A DNA stretch of 64,000 nt from Pseudoalteromonas sp. SMS1 (GTDB lineage: Bacteria; Pseudomonadota; Gammaproteobacteria; Enterobacterales; Alteromonadaceae): contig NZ_JAKGBI010000002.1 in NCBI RefSeq assembly GCF_021530565.1, forward strand, positions 1 to 64,000, given 5' to 3'. Positions 19,414 through 27,928 of the stretch are shown one piece after another; within the stretch, counting starts at the first letter, position 1; the number at the start of each line of letters is the position of its first letter. The notes beneath the pieces are model-generated. The model was not told where the DNA came from, did no database searches, and saw only the letters and a list, made by a program, of their open reading frames with translations. The translations under genes were made by a program, and so were the position numbers.

Positions 19414-20580
19414 TTAAGGGAATGTCACCGTCAGAGGCGCTTGTTTAAATGCACCTGCTTTCGCTTCTTCTAGCCCTGTCATTGTCACGGACGCTAATTG
19501 CGATTGCAGCGCATATTCCGCTTCGCTATAGCCTTGTTCAAGTGCATCCTCTAAGTGACCTAATCGATTTACTTCAAATGCAAAATTCATCATCAGGTAA
19601 GTGTTATAGTCACGCATATAACTCGCAGGGTCTAAAAACTCTCCGTGTTCCATTGGAATATCCCATGCGATGTTGGTAACCACTAAACCCGTCACAGGAT
19701 CATTGGTGTAACTCAGTGTGAAAAACCGCGACAAAAATGCTTTAGCGTTGCCCCGTAATGCCCCAAGCTCAAATAGACCGTCAAAGGAACTCCACAAACT
19801 AAATTCAGTCGGCGCCAACCTCATATCAGCCGTTATATCCTCTTTAAATAGTATGCGAGTGATGTAACCATCTACCGAAAACTGACCTTTAAATGGCAGT
19901 GCAATACCAAGATCGTTAAAAGTAAAATCGTGATAACGCGGATGATCCTCGATTGAGTAATCACACTCCGAAAAATTGCTATTTAAGCAATATATAATCC
20001 CCTGTTCAACGCGCCCATTTACTAGATCAATTGGATGTTCAATGGCGAGGTCATAAGGTAAACCAAGAGAAACATCTTTTTTCAAAAGCTTTTCAAGTGC
20101 TGGTTTATGATATTTTAGGCGAGAAAAAGAGCGCTTTTCTTCACCATTTACTAGGTGAATTGAATACATTTGAATTGCAATGTCATTGCTCGTTTCCAAA
20201 TGAGATAAGACTTCCTCAACTGGCATATTGATAGCCCAAGATGACCTTTTATGCTCCCCCCCTCCAAAAAGACGTCCACACATCAAGCTTGTTCTGTCAG
20301 TCCTAACAAAGCCGAAACCCATTTTAAGATCTTGCGCCGCAAACCTCGCGCTTAAGTGCTTAACGCCTGCTACATCAACAATATCAAAGCCTAAAAATCT
20401 CACTCCGTTCTCAATTATCTGCGTATTACTCAATTCAATGCCTGTATCTAAAAGACCTTCATCAGTATGTAAACCACTGGCAACCCTAGAACATTGATTA
20501 TCAACGATGGTTAATTTGGCATGCCCAAACTTCGCAAAGAATAAAAGAGAAAATATAAAAATACCCTGTATAAATTTCAT
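19414..20580 (-). CDS. secreted or periplasmic protein of unknown function, 388 aa
   Basis: I do not recognise the family. A clear signal peptide (residues 1-21, ending in GHA) is followed by a mature part of about 365 residues with mixed alpha/beta composition and five Cys, four of which lie in Cys-containing patches (DNQCSRV, TSLMCGRLFGGG, IYCLNSNFSECDYS). No membrane segment, lipobox or repeat is visible. AAGGA precedes the ATG at 20580. It is convergent with the SNF2 gene and has an AT-rich 380-bp region upstream, so it appears to be an independent unit. Confidence 0.75.
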   Translation of the reverse strand: MKFIQGIFIFSLLFFAKFGHAKLTIVDNQCSRVASGLHTDEGLLDTGIELSNTQIIENGVRFLGFDIVDVAGVKHLSARFAAQDLKMGFGFVRTDRTSLMCGRLFGGGEHKRSSWAINMPVEEVLSHLETSNDIAIQMYSIHLVNGEEKRSFSRLKYHKPALEKLLKKDVSLGLPYDLAIEHPIDLVNGRVEQGIIYCLNSNFSECDYSIEDHPRYHDFTFNDLGIALPFKGQFSVDGYITRILFKEDITADMRLAPTEFSLWSSFDGLFELGALRGNAKAFLSRFFTLSYTNDPVTGLVVTNIAWDIPMEHGEFLDPASYMRDYNTYLMMNFAFEVNRLGHLEDALEQGYSEAEYALQSQLASVTMTGLEEAKAGAFKQAPLTVTFP

Positions 20581-20963
20581 TGTCTGATCCTTGTATAAAA
20601 CACAAATAAAATTTCCATAAGTGCACTTTACTACCGCACTCCCATCTAGGGTACAGAATTAAAAACCCAAAATACACATTAAATACATATTATATTAACC
20701 AAATTCATACACTGAGTTACCGCTACTAAAGCGCTTGACAAACAATCTAGCGGACGCACAACATTTGCTTTAAATCAAAAGCTTACGCTAGCAGAGTTCC
20801 TACCCAACTGATGCCCGCTGACAAAAGTAATAGAGAGGCGTACAGGCGCAGAGTTACATTCAGGACCGAGCGAACCTGAAACTCAGTTGCTGTGTCAGGC
20901 CAAACCATAGTCATATGACCATATTAATAAATTTTTAATTTATCCTGACCAATTTAAACTCAA
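20581..20963. other. 383-bp divergent intergenic region
   Basis: It lies between two divergent genes and should hold both promoters. A 6-bp inverted repeat TTCAGG/CCTGAA spaced by 10 nt lies near 20858-20880, and a 10-bp palindrome GTCATATGAC near 20911-20920. No Fur-box-like sequence was recognised although the downstream PepSY genes suggest iron control. Confidence 0.3.
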
Positions 20964-21347
20964 GTGTTGAATTTTGATTCACTTATTGAAACAATAAAGA
21001 ACAAAATAACAATTATTCCTATTCTCATGAGCCTTCTCGCTATTATCCCTATCTGGATTGCATCAATGCTGTTGTACTTAGCTAGTCCAAAACAGTACTT
21101 GCTGAACAAGCCACTTCCCAAATGGCCAAGCTATTTCATGGCCCTGGGCCTATATGTTTTTGCCAATATGCTCTTTGTGCAAACTTATCCTTTGGTATCC
21201 GCTTTGCTCGCCAGCTTCGTCGTATTGATGATGGGGCTTGTCAGCGTCACCGTTTTGGCCGGTAAATCAAAACGCTTGTTTGTAACAACATCCATGTTGC
21301 TGCTGATAATATGCTCAACCGTTGGGGGCATCAACTATGTGGCCTAA
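20964..21347 (+). CDS. small membrane protein, possibly DUF3325-like
   Basis: A 127-aa protein with three to four transmembrane segments (about residues 17-37, 53-70, 74-96 and 103-121). It is the first of three overlapping or adjacent genes ending with a PepSY protein. In iron-acquisition loci of proteobacteria, small membrane proteins DUF3325 and DUF3649 flank PepSY-TM proteins, and the layout here matches that pattern; assignment to DUF3325 is by context and size, not by a motif I can prove. The start is GTG, with a TTG one codon later equally possible. It overlaps the next gene. Confidence 0.65.
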   Translation: MLNFDSLIETIKNKITIIPILMSLLAIIPIWIASMLLYLASPKQYLLNKPLPKWPSYFMALGLYVFANMLFVQTYPLVSALLASFVVLMMGLVSVTVLAGKSKRLFVTTSMLLLIICSTVGGINYVA

Positions 21348-21585
21348 AACCTTACTCGGCTTTCTATTTGGTTTGTTGATCTCAGTATCTGTGGCACTGA
21401 ACACCAACCTTATTTTACCGTTTGCAGAAGATACGCGACTGTTGATTGGCCTTATTTTGGGGTTCCCTATTTGGGCCAGCATTATGGTGTGGGTGTATGC
21501 GTTTGAAACAGCTCGTAAAGCGACAAAGTACATGCTCTTAGTACTCTTACCATCAGCGCTCCTCAACGTTTTTTTAATGGTGTAA
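21337..21585 (+). CDS. small membrane protein, DUF3649-like
   Basis: An 82-aa protein with two to three hydrophobic segments (LLGFLFGLLISVSVAL; LIGLILGFPIWASIMVWVYAF; MLLVLLPSALLNVFLM). The middle WASIMVWVYAFETARKA segment resembles the W-x-F-A-x-R core I associate with DUF3649 iron-locus proteins. The ATG at 21337 lies inside the last codons of the preceding gene, indicating translational coupling. The PepSY gene starts 4 bp after its stop. Confidence 0.65.
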   Translation: MWPKTLLGFLFGLLISVSVALNTNLILPFAEDTRLLIGLILGFPIWASIMVWVYAFETARKATKYMLLVLLPSALLNVFLMV

Positions 21586-21589
21586 CGCA

Positions 21590-23188
21590 ATGAAAAGCCA
21601 AACCTTGAAATCATTAACAAATGCACATGCATGGATAGGACTGATCATTTCATTTGTCTTATTTATAGTGTTTATAGCCGGTTCAATCAGCTTATTTAGA
21701 GAAAACATTGAAACTTGGGAGAAGGTCACTCTGATTGGTGAACATTCTCCTCATACTAGTCAAGTTTCATATGACACCGTGCTCGCTAAATTAGACGAAA
21801 AATACGAGATTGATACCCATCATCTTTTTTATCTTTATCAACCGACAGAAAGAAACCCCTTTCTGCAAGTCTATTTTGCAATTGAACTAGAGGAACCTCA
21901 CCCAGTCACAGGTGAAGATCATCAAGACATGTACCTATTGCTAGACCCAGTCAATGGGGACATCATTGCCGATGCCAACGAGTTTCAATTTGCTAACTTT
22001 GTCTACCATTTACATTACGATTTGGGCGCTGGGCGAATTGGTTTATATTTTGTTGGTATTATCACCCTATTCTTTTTTGTTGCGCTGATAAGTGGTGTGG
22101 TTATTCATTGGCGCAAGCTATTCAAAAATTTCTATCAATACCGTTTAGGGGCCAACAAAGATAAGTGGCTAGATGCACACAACCTCATCGGCACAATGGG
22201 CTTGCCTTTTCATATTATGTACGCATTTACAGGGCTAGTATTTAACCTAGTGATCATTTATCAAATCTCATATGCAGTATTACTGTATCAAGGAGATCAA
22301 AGCAAAGTACTGCAAGCGGCAGGCTTTAATGAGCCACATATTGAAGAAGTGGATATCAGAATGCCTATGCAAGGTATAGACGAGCTATACACTAAAGCAA
22401 TGAATGAACTGGGCGATGTCACCCTACGTCGTATGATGATTGAACACTTTGGCGACCAAAGTGCCGTCTTGGTATTTATGGCGAAAAGTAATGATGAATT
22501 CTCAAATGACGTGGAAGTGCGTTACGCCATCAAGGATCAGCAACAAGTTTATATTACGAGAGATAATTACGACAACAATTTGAGAGGTGGCTTAGCGACC
22601 ATCGCAAGTCTACACTTTGGTGATTTTGCGGGATATGGTATGCGCGTAGCCTTCTTTATTCTTGGTTTAGCCACTGCCTATATCATCATTACCGGAAACT
22701 TAATGTGGATAAGTAAACGCGCAAAACAGAAAAAGCAGAGTAAGCGTAGTCTAGCTTTTGTAACACGATTGACATCAGGCGCTTTTATTGGATGCATGCT
22801 GGCAATCGCACTAGGTGCCGTTGCTGCTAAATTAATCCCTTTGGACGTCGCGGGTCGTATGTCGACAATACACTCTATTGTGTATGTAAGCTTCTTTTTG
22901 TCTACTTTAATTTCGCTGTTTATTAAACATCAAGACCTGTTTTGCAACTACTTACTCAAGTTTTCAGGGTTGGCTTATGCCATTGCCGCACTGCTGAATA
23001 TACCTAATTATATTCAGTTTGGCGGTATTCTATCTGGTCATGTTGTTGCTGATTTGGTCATCGTTGACATTATGCTTTACACCATCGCAGCACTTTGCTG
23101 GTACAGTGCGCAAAAGTTTGAAAAGCGTGCAGAGCAGTTACAGCAGGAAATTAACACAATGGGCTCAGAAACAGCTTTGAACTCATAA
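21590..23188 (+). CDS. PepSY-associated TM protein (PiuB-like)
   Basis: A 532-aa inner-membrane protein of the PepSY_TM family, found with siderophore and heme uptake genes and thought to act in reductive iron handling; the reaction is not established here. TM1 is at about residues 17-37, preceded by HAWIGLIISFVLF, a hallmark with a membrane-proximal His. Periplasmic PepSY-type segments follow, then FVYHLHYDLGAGRIGLYFVG (paired His), SGVVIHWRKLFKNFY, DAHNLIGTMGLPFHIMYAFTG and further TMs at about 360-380 and 395-520. Together with the two preceding small membrane proteins it forms a tight operon. Confidence 0.88.
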   Translation: MKSQTLKSLTNAHAWIGLIISFVLFIVFIAGSISLFRENIETWEKVTLIGEHSPHTSQVSYDTVLAKLDEKYEIDTHHLFYLYQPTERNPFLQVYFAIELEEPHPVTGEDHQDMYLLLDPVNGDIIADANEFQFANFVYHLHYDLGAGRIGLYFVGIITLFFFVALISGVVIHWRKLFKNFYQYRLGANKDKWLDAHNLIGTMGLPFHIMYAFTGLVFNLVIIYQISYAVLLYQGDQSKVLQAAGFNEPHIEEVDIRMPMQGIDELYTKAMNELGDVTLRRMMIEHFGDQSAVLVFMAKSNDEFSNDVEVRYAIKDQQQVYITRDNYDNNLRGGLATIASLHFGDFAGYGMRVAFFILGLATAYIIITGNLMWISKRAKQKKQSKRSLAFVTRLTSGAFIGCMLAIALGAVAAKLIPLDVAGRMSTIHSIVYVSFFLSTLISLFIKHQDLFCNYLLKFSGLAYAIAALLNIPNYIQFGGILSGHVVADLVIVDIMLYTIAALCWYSAQKFEKRAEQLQQEINTMGSETALNS

Positions 23189-23203
23189 AGCAAGAGAGCA
23201 ATT

Positions 23204-23235
23204 AAAGTGAGGGAGCCTTTGAGCTTCCTCACTTT
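23204..23235. terminator. bidirectional terminator hairpin
   Basis: A 9-bp perfect stem AAAGTGAGG / CCTCACTTT lies between the convergent PepSY and cytochrome peroxidase genes. The stem can extend by GAGC/GCTT pairing inside the loop. A/T-rich arms on both sides would serve as U-tracts in either direction. Confidence 0.6.
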
Positions 23236-23241
23236 GATTAT

Positions 23242-25062
23242 TTACAGCGCATTACCTGCTTTGTTAACAGCGTCAAATTGATGGCCATCAGGTCCTCCAT
23301 CTCTGCTAGGAATAAGAGCATTGATTTCATTACTGCCGGCTAGTGCTTTAGGATCCGTTAAAGCACGCAAAAATGCAGCCAGGTAGCTTACCTGCTGTGG
23401 CGTAAAGCCACGAATAATCGCATCATCACTTCTGTCAGACGCTGCACGATTTTGTGCATTGAGGGCCAATACATAGTCATCTGCATCGCCTACAATATGC
23501 GCACACTGCTCAGCATTTAAATGCTGAAACTGTGGTAAACCACAGGTTTCATTTTCACCATAAAAGCGCTCTAATGAGCCAGTAACATCAGAGTAGTGCT
23601 CAATGACACGCTCCAAACTAGCAAATACCCCTTTATCACCATACGGTGCGGTAATACCAACATTCAGTAAACTTGGCATTCTAAACTGGTTTTTAAAGTT
23701 ACCATCAGCGACACCGTGCGCACCAATTTGAGGGTATAAAGGCCCTCTTGTCCGCTCTGGCGTGAACATCACACCATCATGGCAGTTGGCGCAACCTGCA
23801 CCCGTATAAAAGAATAGAGCACCGCGTTTTTCTTCTTCACTTAACTTATCATGTTGACCTTCAATGTAGTTGAAGAAAGGGTTGTCTATAAATAAGAATG
23901 ACGCTTGGTACGCTGACATGGCTCTTGCAATGCGCAGGAAGCTCACCTGCTCATCACCAAATGCGGCTTTAAAATATGGCTGCCACTGCTCACTCAGTCT
24001 CTGAGCAATAAATTCTCGATATACTTGGGGAGACTCAAACCCTGAAGGATCCCCCATTTCTGCCGGTGTGGTGATTGGAAAGTGAGCTTGCGCCATCAGC
24101 AGTCGTAGTGGATCCGTATTTGCAACCTCATCATTCATTAACCGAGTGACTTCCAGCTCTGGCGTCTGAATATCAGCGGTTGAAACAGTGCCAACTTCAC
24201 TGTCTCGATTTGCCTCACGAAGACGCACACGCTGATCCCAAAACATGCTATCTACCCACAGTGCTGAGTTACATATTTGTGGTGAGTTTCTACCCACACT
24301 TGGTAGCACAGTACCATCGCTTCTACCCAAGCCCATTAAGTCTGTATTTTCGGCATTGACGCCAATAGATAAAGACAGCCCATCGCTACCACACCCTTGC
24401 GCGGGATGATGACAAGATGCGCAGGATGTGTCGTAGTTTTGGCTCAGCGCTTTGCTAAAGAATAAGCGCTTCCCCAATTCAATTAATTGCGCATCTTCTT
24501 GACGACGATAACGTGCTACATACGCCTGCATATCTTCAAGTCCTTGCCGAAGGGTATAGTGATCAATGAGCTTATCCATACACACATCCAGCTCACTGTC
24601 GGCTATCGTATCCAAATCATTGGTTCCGCAGTGATCAACTAAACGTGCAATCCCCACTCGGATAATTGATCCATTACGCATGCCATCATTGACATCAGAG
24701 CCAAGTGTTTTTGCGATATCCTTGTTAGAAGGCAGACTAGATAGCTTATTTTTGCCTCTGGTAAATGCTGTTACATGGTAAACATACTCAGTATTGGGGG
24801 CGGCTGTCATATCAATGTAAAATGTGACCTTTGTCCGGCCAATGCGCTTGCCATCACGAAACACTCTATAACCGGCAATGTCCTCAACATCCGTTGGGGC
24901 TTGCCAACTCAAACCAACTTCGGTAGCTGAATGAACTTTTGCAATCAGTTGCTCTGGTGCAGATACCTCAATAGGCGTGCTGGCAAACGCATAGGTAGAT
25001 ATCATTATTATTGGAACCAAGGCGAGGTGCCTTAGCAGGTGCCGGTAGCTATTTCCAAACAT
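23242..25062 (-). CDS. diheme cytochrome c peroxidase/MauG-family protein with N-terminal Fn3-like domain
   Basis: A 606-aa periplasmic protein. Residues 1-27 form a signal peptide. Residues about 32-115 read as a fibronectin type III domain (VGLSWQAPTDVEDIAGYRVFRDG, then TEYVYHVTAFTRGKN). Residues about 190-575 form a diheme peroxidase: heme motif 1 is C214-A-S-C217-H218, followed by QGCGSDGLSLSIG and GRNSPQICN; heme motif 2 is C424-A-N-C427-H428. The FRMPSLLNVGITAPYGDKG region supplies the second-heme environment. Family members reduce H2O2 or oxidise protein partners; the Fn3 fusion is unusual and may dock a partner or polysaccharide. GGAGG lies upstream of the start. Confidence 0.88.
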   Translation of the reverse strand: MFGNSYRHLLRHLALVPIIMISTYAFASTPIEVSAPEQLIAKVHSATEVGLSWQAPTDVEDIAGYRVFRDGKRIGRTKVTFYIDMTAAPNTEYVYHVTAFTRGKNKLSSLPSNKDIAKTLGSDVNDGMRNGSIIRVGIARLVDHCGTNDLDTIADSELDVCMDKLIDHYTLRQGLEDMQAYVARYRRQEDAQLIELGKRLFFSKALSQNYDTSCASCHHPAQGCGSDGLSLSIGVNAENTDLMGLGRSDGTVLPSVGRNSPQICNSALWVDSMFWDQRVRLREANRDSEVGTVSTADIQTPELEVTRLMNDEVANTDPLRLLMAQAHFPITTPAEMGDPSGFESPQVYREFIAQRLSEQWQPYFKAAFGDEQVSFLRIARAMSAYQASFLFIDNPFFNYIEGQHDKLSEEEKRGALFFYTGAGCANCHDGVMFTPERTRGPLYPQIGAHGVADGNFKNQFRMPSLLNVGITAPYGDKGVFASLERVIEHYSDVTGSLERFYGENETCGLPQFQHLNAEQCAHIVGDADDYVLALNAQNRAASDRSDDAIIRGFTPQQVSYLAAFLRALTDPKALAGSNEINALIPSRDGGPDGHQFDAVNKAGNAL

Positions 25063-25457
25063 CGTATTTCCTCCGTAACGACTTATGTACTCTTAGAGAG
25101 TGAGGTAATGGTCTACCAGCCCGTGTGCCCGCCACTTAATAAGACAACAAATAACCGCCCCCTTTAAAAGGAACAAAATTACTTAAAATCAAATAATTAG
25201 ACTGGTAGACGCATTACTAGATAGCTTGAGTCTGAAATAAGGAAAAAATATGGAGAAAATGAAAAATAACAACCATAAAGAATTAGATAAAAAGTATTTA
25301 GTACGTAAAAAGGTTCTTACTCCGACATAAATAGCACAACGAAGTTATGAAAAAATTGAACACGTATCACCCTCAACGATTAAAGCTCTACTGGAAACAA
25401 CAGACCATCTTATGGAATAATGGCCCTATATAAGAAACTAAAGAACACCCTTGCAAC
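25063..25457. other. 395-bp intergenic region with an inverted repeat
   Basis: GTCTACCAG (25111-25119) and CTGGTAGAC (25202-25210) form a perfect 9-bp inverted repeat separated by 82 bp, upstream of the peroxidase gene; they could be two half-operators. A short interrupted ORF follows (listed separately). No clear promoter was recognised. Confidence 0.3.
25250..25420 (+). pseudogene. small ORF interrupted by an in-frame stop
   Basis: An ATG at 25250 with AAGGA at good spacing opens a frame of 26 codons that ends at TAA (25328-25330). The same frame then stays open for 29 more codons, reading like protein (SYEKIEHVSPSTIKALLETT), to TAA at 25418-25420. Removing the first stop would give a 55-aa basic then acidic protein. 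It could be a decayed small gene, a sequencing difference, or a real 26-aa peptide with chance downstream coding. Function unknown. Confidence 0.3.
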
Positions 25458-25799
25458 ATGGAATTGATACACCATAAGGATTCAGCACTCGCACTGGTGT
25501 TGTTGCTGTTTATCGTCACACTGCTTCCAGCAAAACTCACAATACGTTTTATTGACCCTGATTATGGGAGCTTAGCACGCTGTGCTGTGGCAGTGCTCAT
25601 TATGACAATTACCCTGATTTTCTCGCTACAAGCCCTCGAGTCATTAGTCAGTATCACATTAGTATTTTTATGGATAATGTTTGTTTGTAATCGAACTTTA
25701 GGATTATCAAAGTCTTGGAGCTGGATATTCACGCTTTGGTTGGGGTTAATCCAGCTTGCAGCCCTGCACGGGCTGCAACAAGTTGGATTTCATATTTAG
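25458..25799 (+). CDS. small integral membrane protein, 113 aa
   Basis: No family recognised. It is almost entirely hydrophobic, with about four transmembrane segments (residues 10-28, 40-60, 62-80 and 86-106), a short charged N-terminus (MELIHHKDS) and a Trp-rich loop (KSWSWIFTLWLG). The ribosome-binding site is weak. It lies alone between an interrupted ORF and a decayed lipoprotein gene, so the neighbourhood shows gene decay, but this frame is intact. Confidence 0.5.
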   Translation: MELIHHKDSALALVLLLFIVTLLPAKLTIRFIDPDYGSLARCAVAVLIMTITLIFSLQALESLVSITLVFLWIMFVCNRTLGLSKSWSWIFTLWLGLIQLAALHGLQQVGFHI

Positions 25800-25823
25800 A
25801 CTAAAAATGAAGCAATGGTCGCA

Positions 25824-26258
25824 TTAGTTACGGTTAAAGAAACGATAATAGACAAAAACATACGACTTATATTCCGGTAGAGAAAGCCTAAACACATCCT
25901 GTCTAGAAAACACAAATGTTCGATACGCGTTCAGTTGGGCAAGATGGCTGTGAGCTAGGTCTTGAAAATGAAATTCTGCCCAGGTTTTTTTACCCGTTCA
26001 CTGATATCCATGTAAGTAAATATTTAACTGACCGCAGACAAATGTTTTGCATTTTCTGGGATACTCCCTTTAAATAGTCCGTTTTCATCTGTCTGGGTGT
26101 ACAGCCTCTAGTTGAACAGATTTGTCAGCTGCTTTTTAAATTATTGATGAAAGTGAATTATTCTCTGGAGTAGAGTCCGCAGATGAGCCACCACATCCAC
26201 TTAAAAAGAATAAGACGGTGGTGCTAATTAAAGAGCGATATAGCATTTTGCTTTTCAT
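25824..26258 (-). pseudogene. decayed lipoprotein gene
   Basis: Reading the minus strand from ATG at 26258 gives a perfect lipoprotein signal peptide (LISTTVLFFLSGCGGSS, lipobox LSGC), ending at a stop after 40 residues. Downstream, protein-like stretches continue in shifting frames: KAADKSVQLEAVH, then TQTDENGLFKGSIPENAKHL, then IFTYMDISERVKKPG after a stop, then TWAEFHFQDLAHSHLAQLNA to a stop at 25824. A run of seven A marks one frame change. The TDENGLFKGSIP segment resembles carboxypeptidase-regulatory-like beta-sandwich repeats. The pattern fits a surface lipoprotein gene broken by several indels. Confidence 0.55.
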
Positions 26259-26468
26259 TATACATCCCCATTTAAATTACCGCGCGATATTAGCATATTC
26301 AGTGTCGTAAAAATTTTCCAAGACGAAAATACTCCTTATTAGTATCCTCTCTATGTAAACAAATGTAGCGCAGCAAGAGTAAATTACAGATGCCAACATA
26401 ATGATCTTTGATTGGATACTATAATTGCCTATTCATTTTTTTGTTGCCTTACATTGAATGTTCAACAC

Positions 26469-26517
26469 CTGTCCACTGTCCGGCTAAATTTCACTGTCCG
26501 CGTACTGTCCGCTGTCC
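26469..26517 (+). repeat. cluster of five CTGTCC direct repeats, candidate enhancer
   Basis: CTGTCC occurs at 26469, 26476, 26494, 26505 and 26512, with a sixth partial GTCCG at 26518. Two pairs with 7-bp spacing are exactly 36 bp apart, and one lone copy lies between. The cluster ends about 68 bp upstream of a -24/-12 promoter, the usual enhancer position for an NtrC-type activator. Such an activator is encoded five genes downstream in the same operon, so it is the obvious candidate to bind here; that is inference. Confidence 0.6.
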
Positions 26518-26584
26518 GTCCGCCCATTACTAAAACCATTCAAAAAACAAACAAAAACATCATAAAATCATAAGCTTAAAAGTT

Positions 26585-26598
26585 GGCACATGTTTTGT
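26585..26598 (+). promoter_or_regulatory. sigma-54 promoter (-24/-12)
   Basis: TTGGCAC with GG at 26585-26586, ten bases, then GT at 26597-26598 within TTTTGT. This matches the sigma-54 consensus (TGGCAC-N5-TTGC), with T for C in the -12 element. It is 45 bp upstream of the start of the adaptor gene, whose AAGGAG site is at 26628-26633. The presence of an NtrC-family activator in the operon supports the call. Confidence 0.7.
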
Positions 26599-26642
26599 TC
26601 TATGGATTGAAACGATTTTAATTTTTCAAGGAGTTTGATGCC

Positions 26643-27911
26643 ATGATCCGAAGTACATCCAATCAAGACAAGGTAATCACCAAAAAGCCAACCTCAAAAA
26701 AGTGGCTAATAGCCGGTATGACAGGTATTGGACTGTTAAGCGCTGTCGCATTATCTCTAGATAACTTTTCACAATTGTTTTCTGCTGAGCAAGTCGTTTC
26801 AAGTCAACAACTAAAGACTGCAAAAGTGAAGCGTGGCGATATCATTCAGGATGTGCGCGTCGAAGGAAGAACCCTCGCTGCAGTCAGTCCATCACTTTAT
26901 GCTATTGCATCTGGTACGGTGACCCTACATGTTAAAGCCGGAGATACAATTAGTGCAGGACAGGCGTTAGCAAGCCTCGATAGTCCTGAACTTCGCAATC
27001 AACTGTTACAAGAGAAAGCAACATTACAACGATTGGAAATGGATGTTAAACGTCAGCAAATTGCGATAAAGCAACAGCGGCTCGACAATACTCAAGCAAT
27101 GGAGCTGGCAAAAGTCGAGTTAGAAGCAGCCCAGAGTGAAATGGCGCGTGCAAACGCCAGTATTGAGAAACAAATCATATCTAAGCTAGAGCTTGAGCAA
27201 ACTATGGTAGAGCTTAAGCGCGCAGAATTGAACGAGCGCCATGCAATAGACAGCTTAACGTTGTCACAAGAGCAACTTAGCTTTGAACTACAAAGTACCC
27301 AGTTGGATCTAGATCGCCAACGCCACCTAGTTTCAGATTTACAGCGTCAAGTCGATGCTCTCACACTCACCTCTCCTCTCAACGGTATTGTGGGTAATTT
27401 AAATGTGCAACAGAAACAGCATGTACAAAGAGACACAGAACTCATGTCACTGGTCGATTTAAGAGAACTCGAAGTCGAAGCTTATATTCCAGAGAACCTT
27501 GCCGATGATCTAGGCATTGGTTTGGCTGCACACGTACAGATTAATAATCAATACTACCCTGCAACATTGATGGCTATTTCCCCAGAAGTCGAAAATGGCA
27601 GAGTGTCTGGTCGCATACGCTTCGAACAACAACCAGATAACTTAAGGCAGAACCAACGGGTGAATGCCCAAATCATCATTTCCCAAAAACGTAATGTGCT
27701 GAAAGTAGAACGCGGCGCATTTGTCGAAACGGGTTCTGCCAGATTGGCATACCGCGTTTCTGATGGCAATGCGTATAGAACCTCGATTCAACTCGGGATC
27801 AAAAGTATTCGAGAAGTTGAAGTGAAAGATGGCTTACAGGCTGGTGATACCATAGTAATATCTAGCCTATCTCCATTTGGACAAGCCCAACAAGTCATCT
27901 TAAGCGAATAA
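26643..27911 (+). CDS. efflux periplasmic adaptor, HlyD/MacA-like
   Basis: A 422-aa membrane-fusion protein. The N-terminal anchor is at residues 22-45. The barrel-sandwich half-motifs are at about 75-115 (SGTVTLHVKAGDTISAGQALASLDSPEL) and 245-262 (LTSPLNGIVGNLNVQQKQHV). Between them is a long coiled-coil hairpin (about 120-240), rich in Lys, Glu and Gln, as in MacA. A C-terminal beta-barrel and membrane-proximal domain follows. It should couple the downstream ABC complex to an outer-membrane channel, which is not in the operon. The ATG at 26643 is chosen because an earlier ATG at 26638 stops after two codons. Confidence 0.9.
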   Translation: MIRSTSNQDKVITKKPTSKKWLIAGMTGIGLLSAVALSLDNFSQLFSAEQVVSSQQLKTAKVKRGDIIQDVRVEGRTLAAVSPSLYAIASGTVTLHVKAGDTISAGQALASLDSPELRNQLLQEKATLQRLEMDVKRQQIAIKQQRLDNTQAMELAKVELEAAQSEMARANASIEKQIISKLELEQTMVELKRAELNERHAIDSLTLSQEQLSFELQSTQLDLDRQRHLVSDLQRQVDALTLTSPLNGIVGNLNVQQKQHVQRDTELMSLVDLRELEVEAYIPENLADDLGIGLAAHVQINNQYYPATLMAISPEVENGRVSGRIRFEQQPDNLRQNQRVNAQIIISQKRNVLKVERGAFVETGSARLAYRVSDGNAYRTSIQLGIKSIREVEVKDGLQAGDTIVISSLSPFGQAQQVILSE

Positions 27912-27928
27912 AAATAAAAGGAAAAACC

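Noticed and set aside
26469-26520. CRISPR-like short repeats
   Set aside because: The units are 6 bp with irregular spacing, far too short for CRISPR; better explained as regulator-binding sites.
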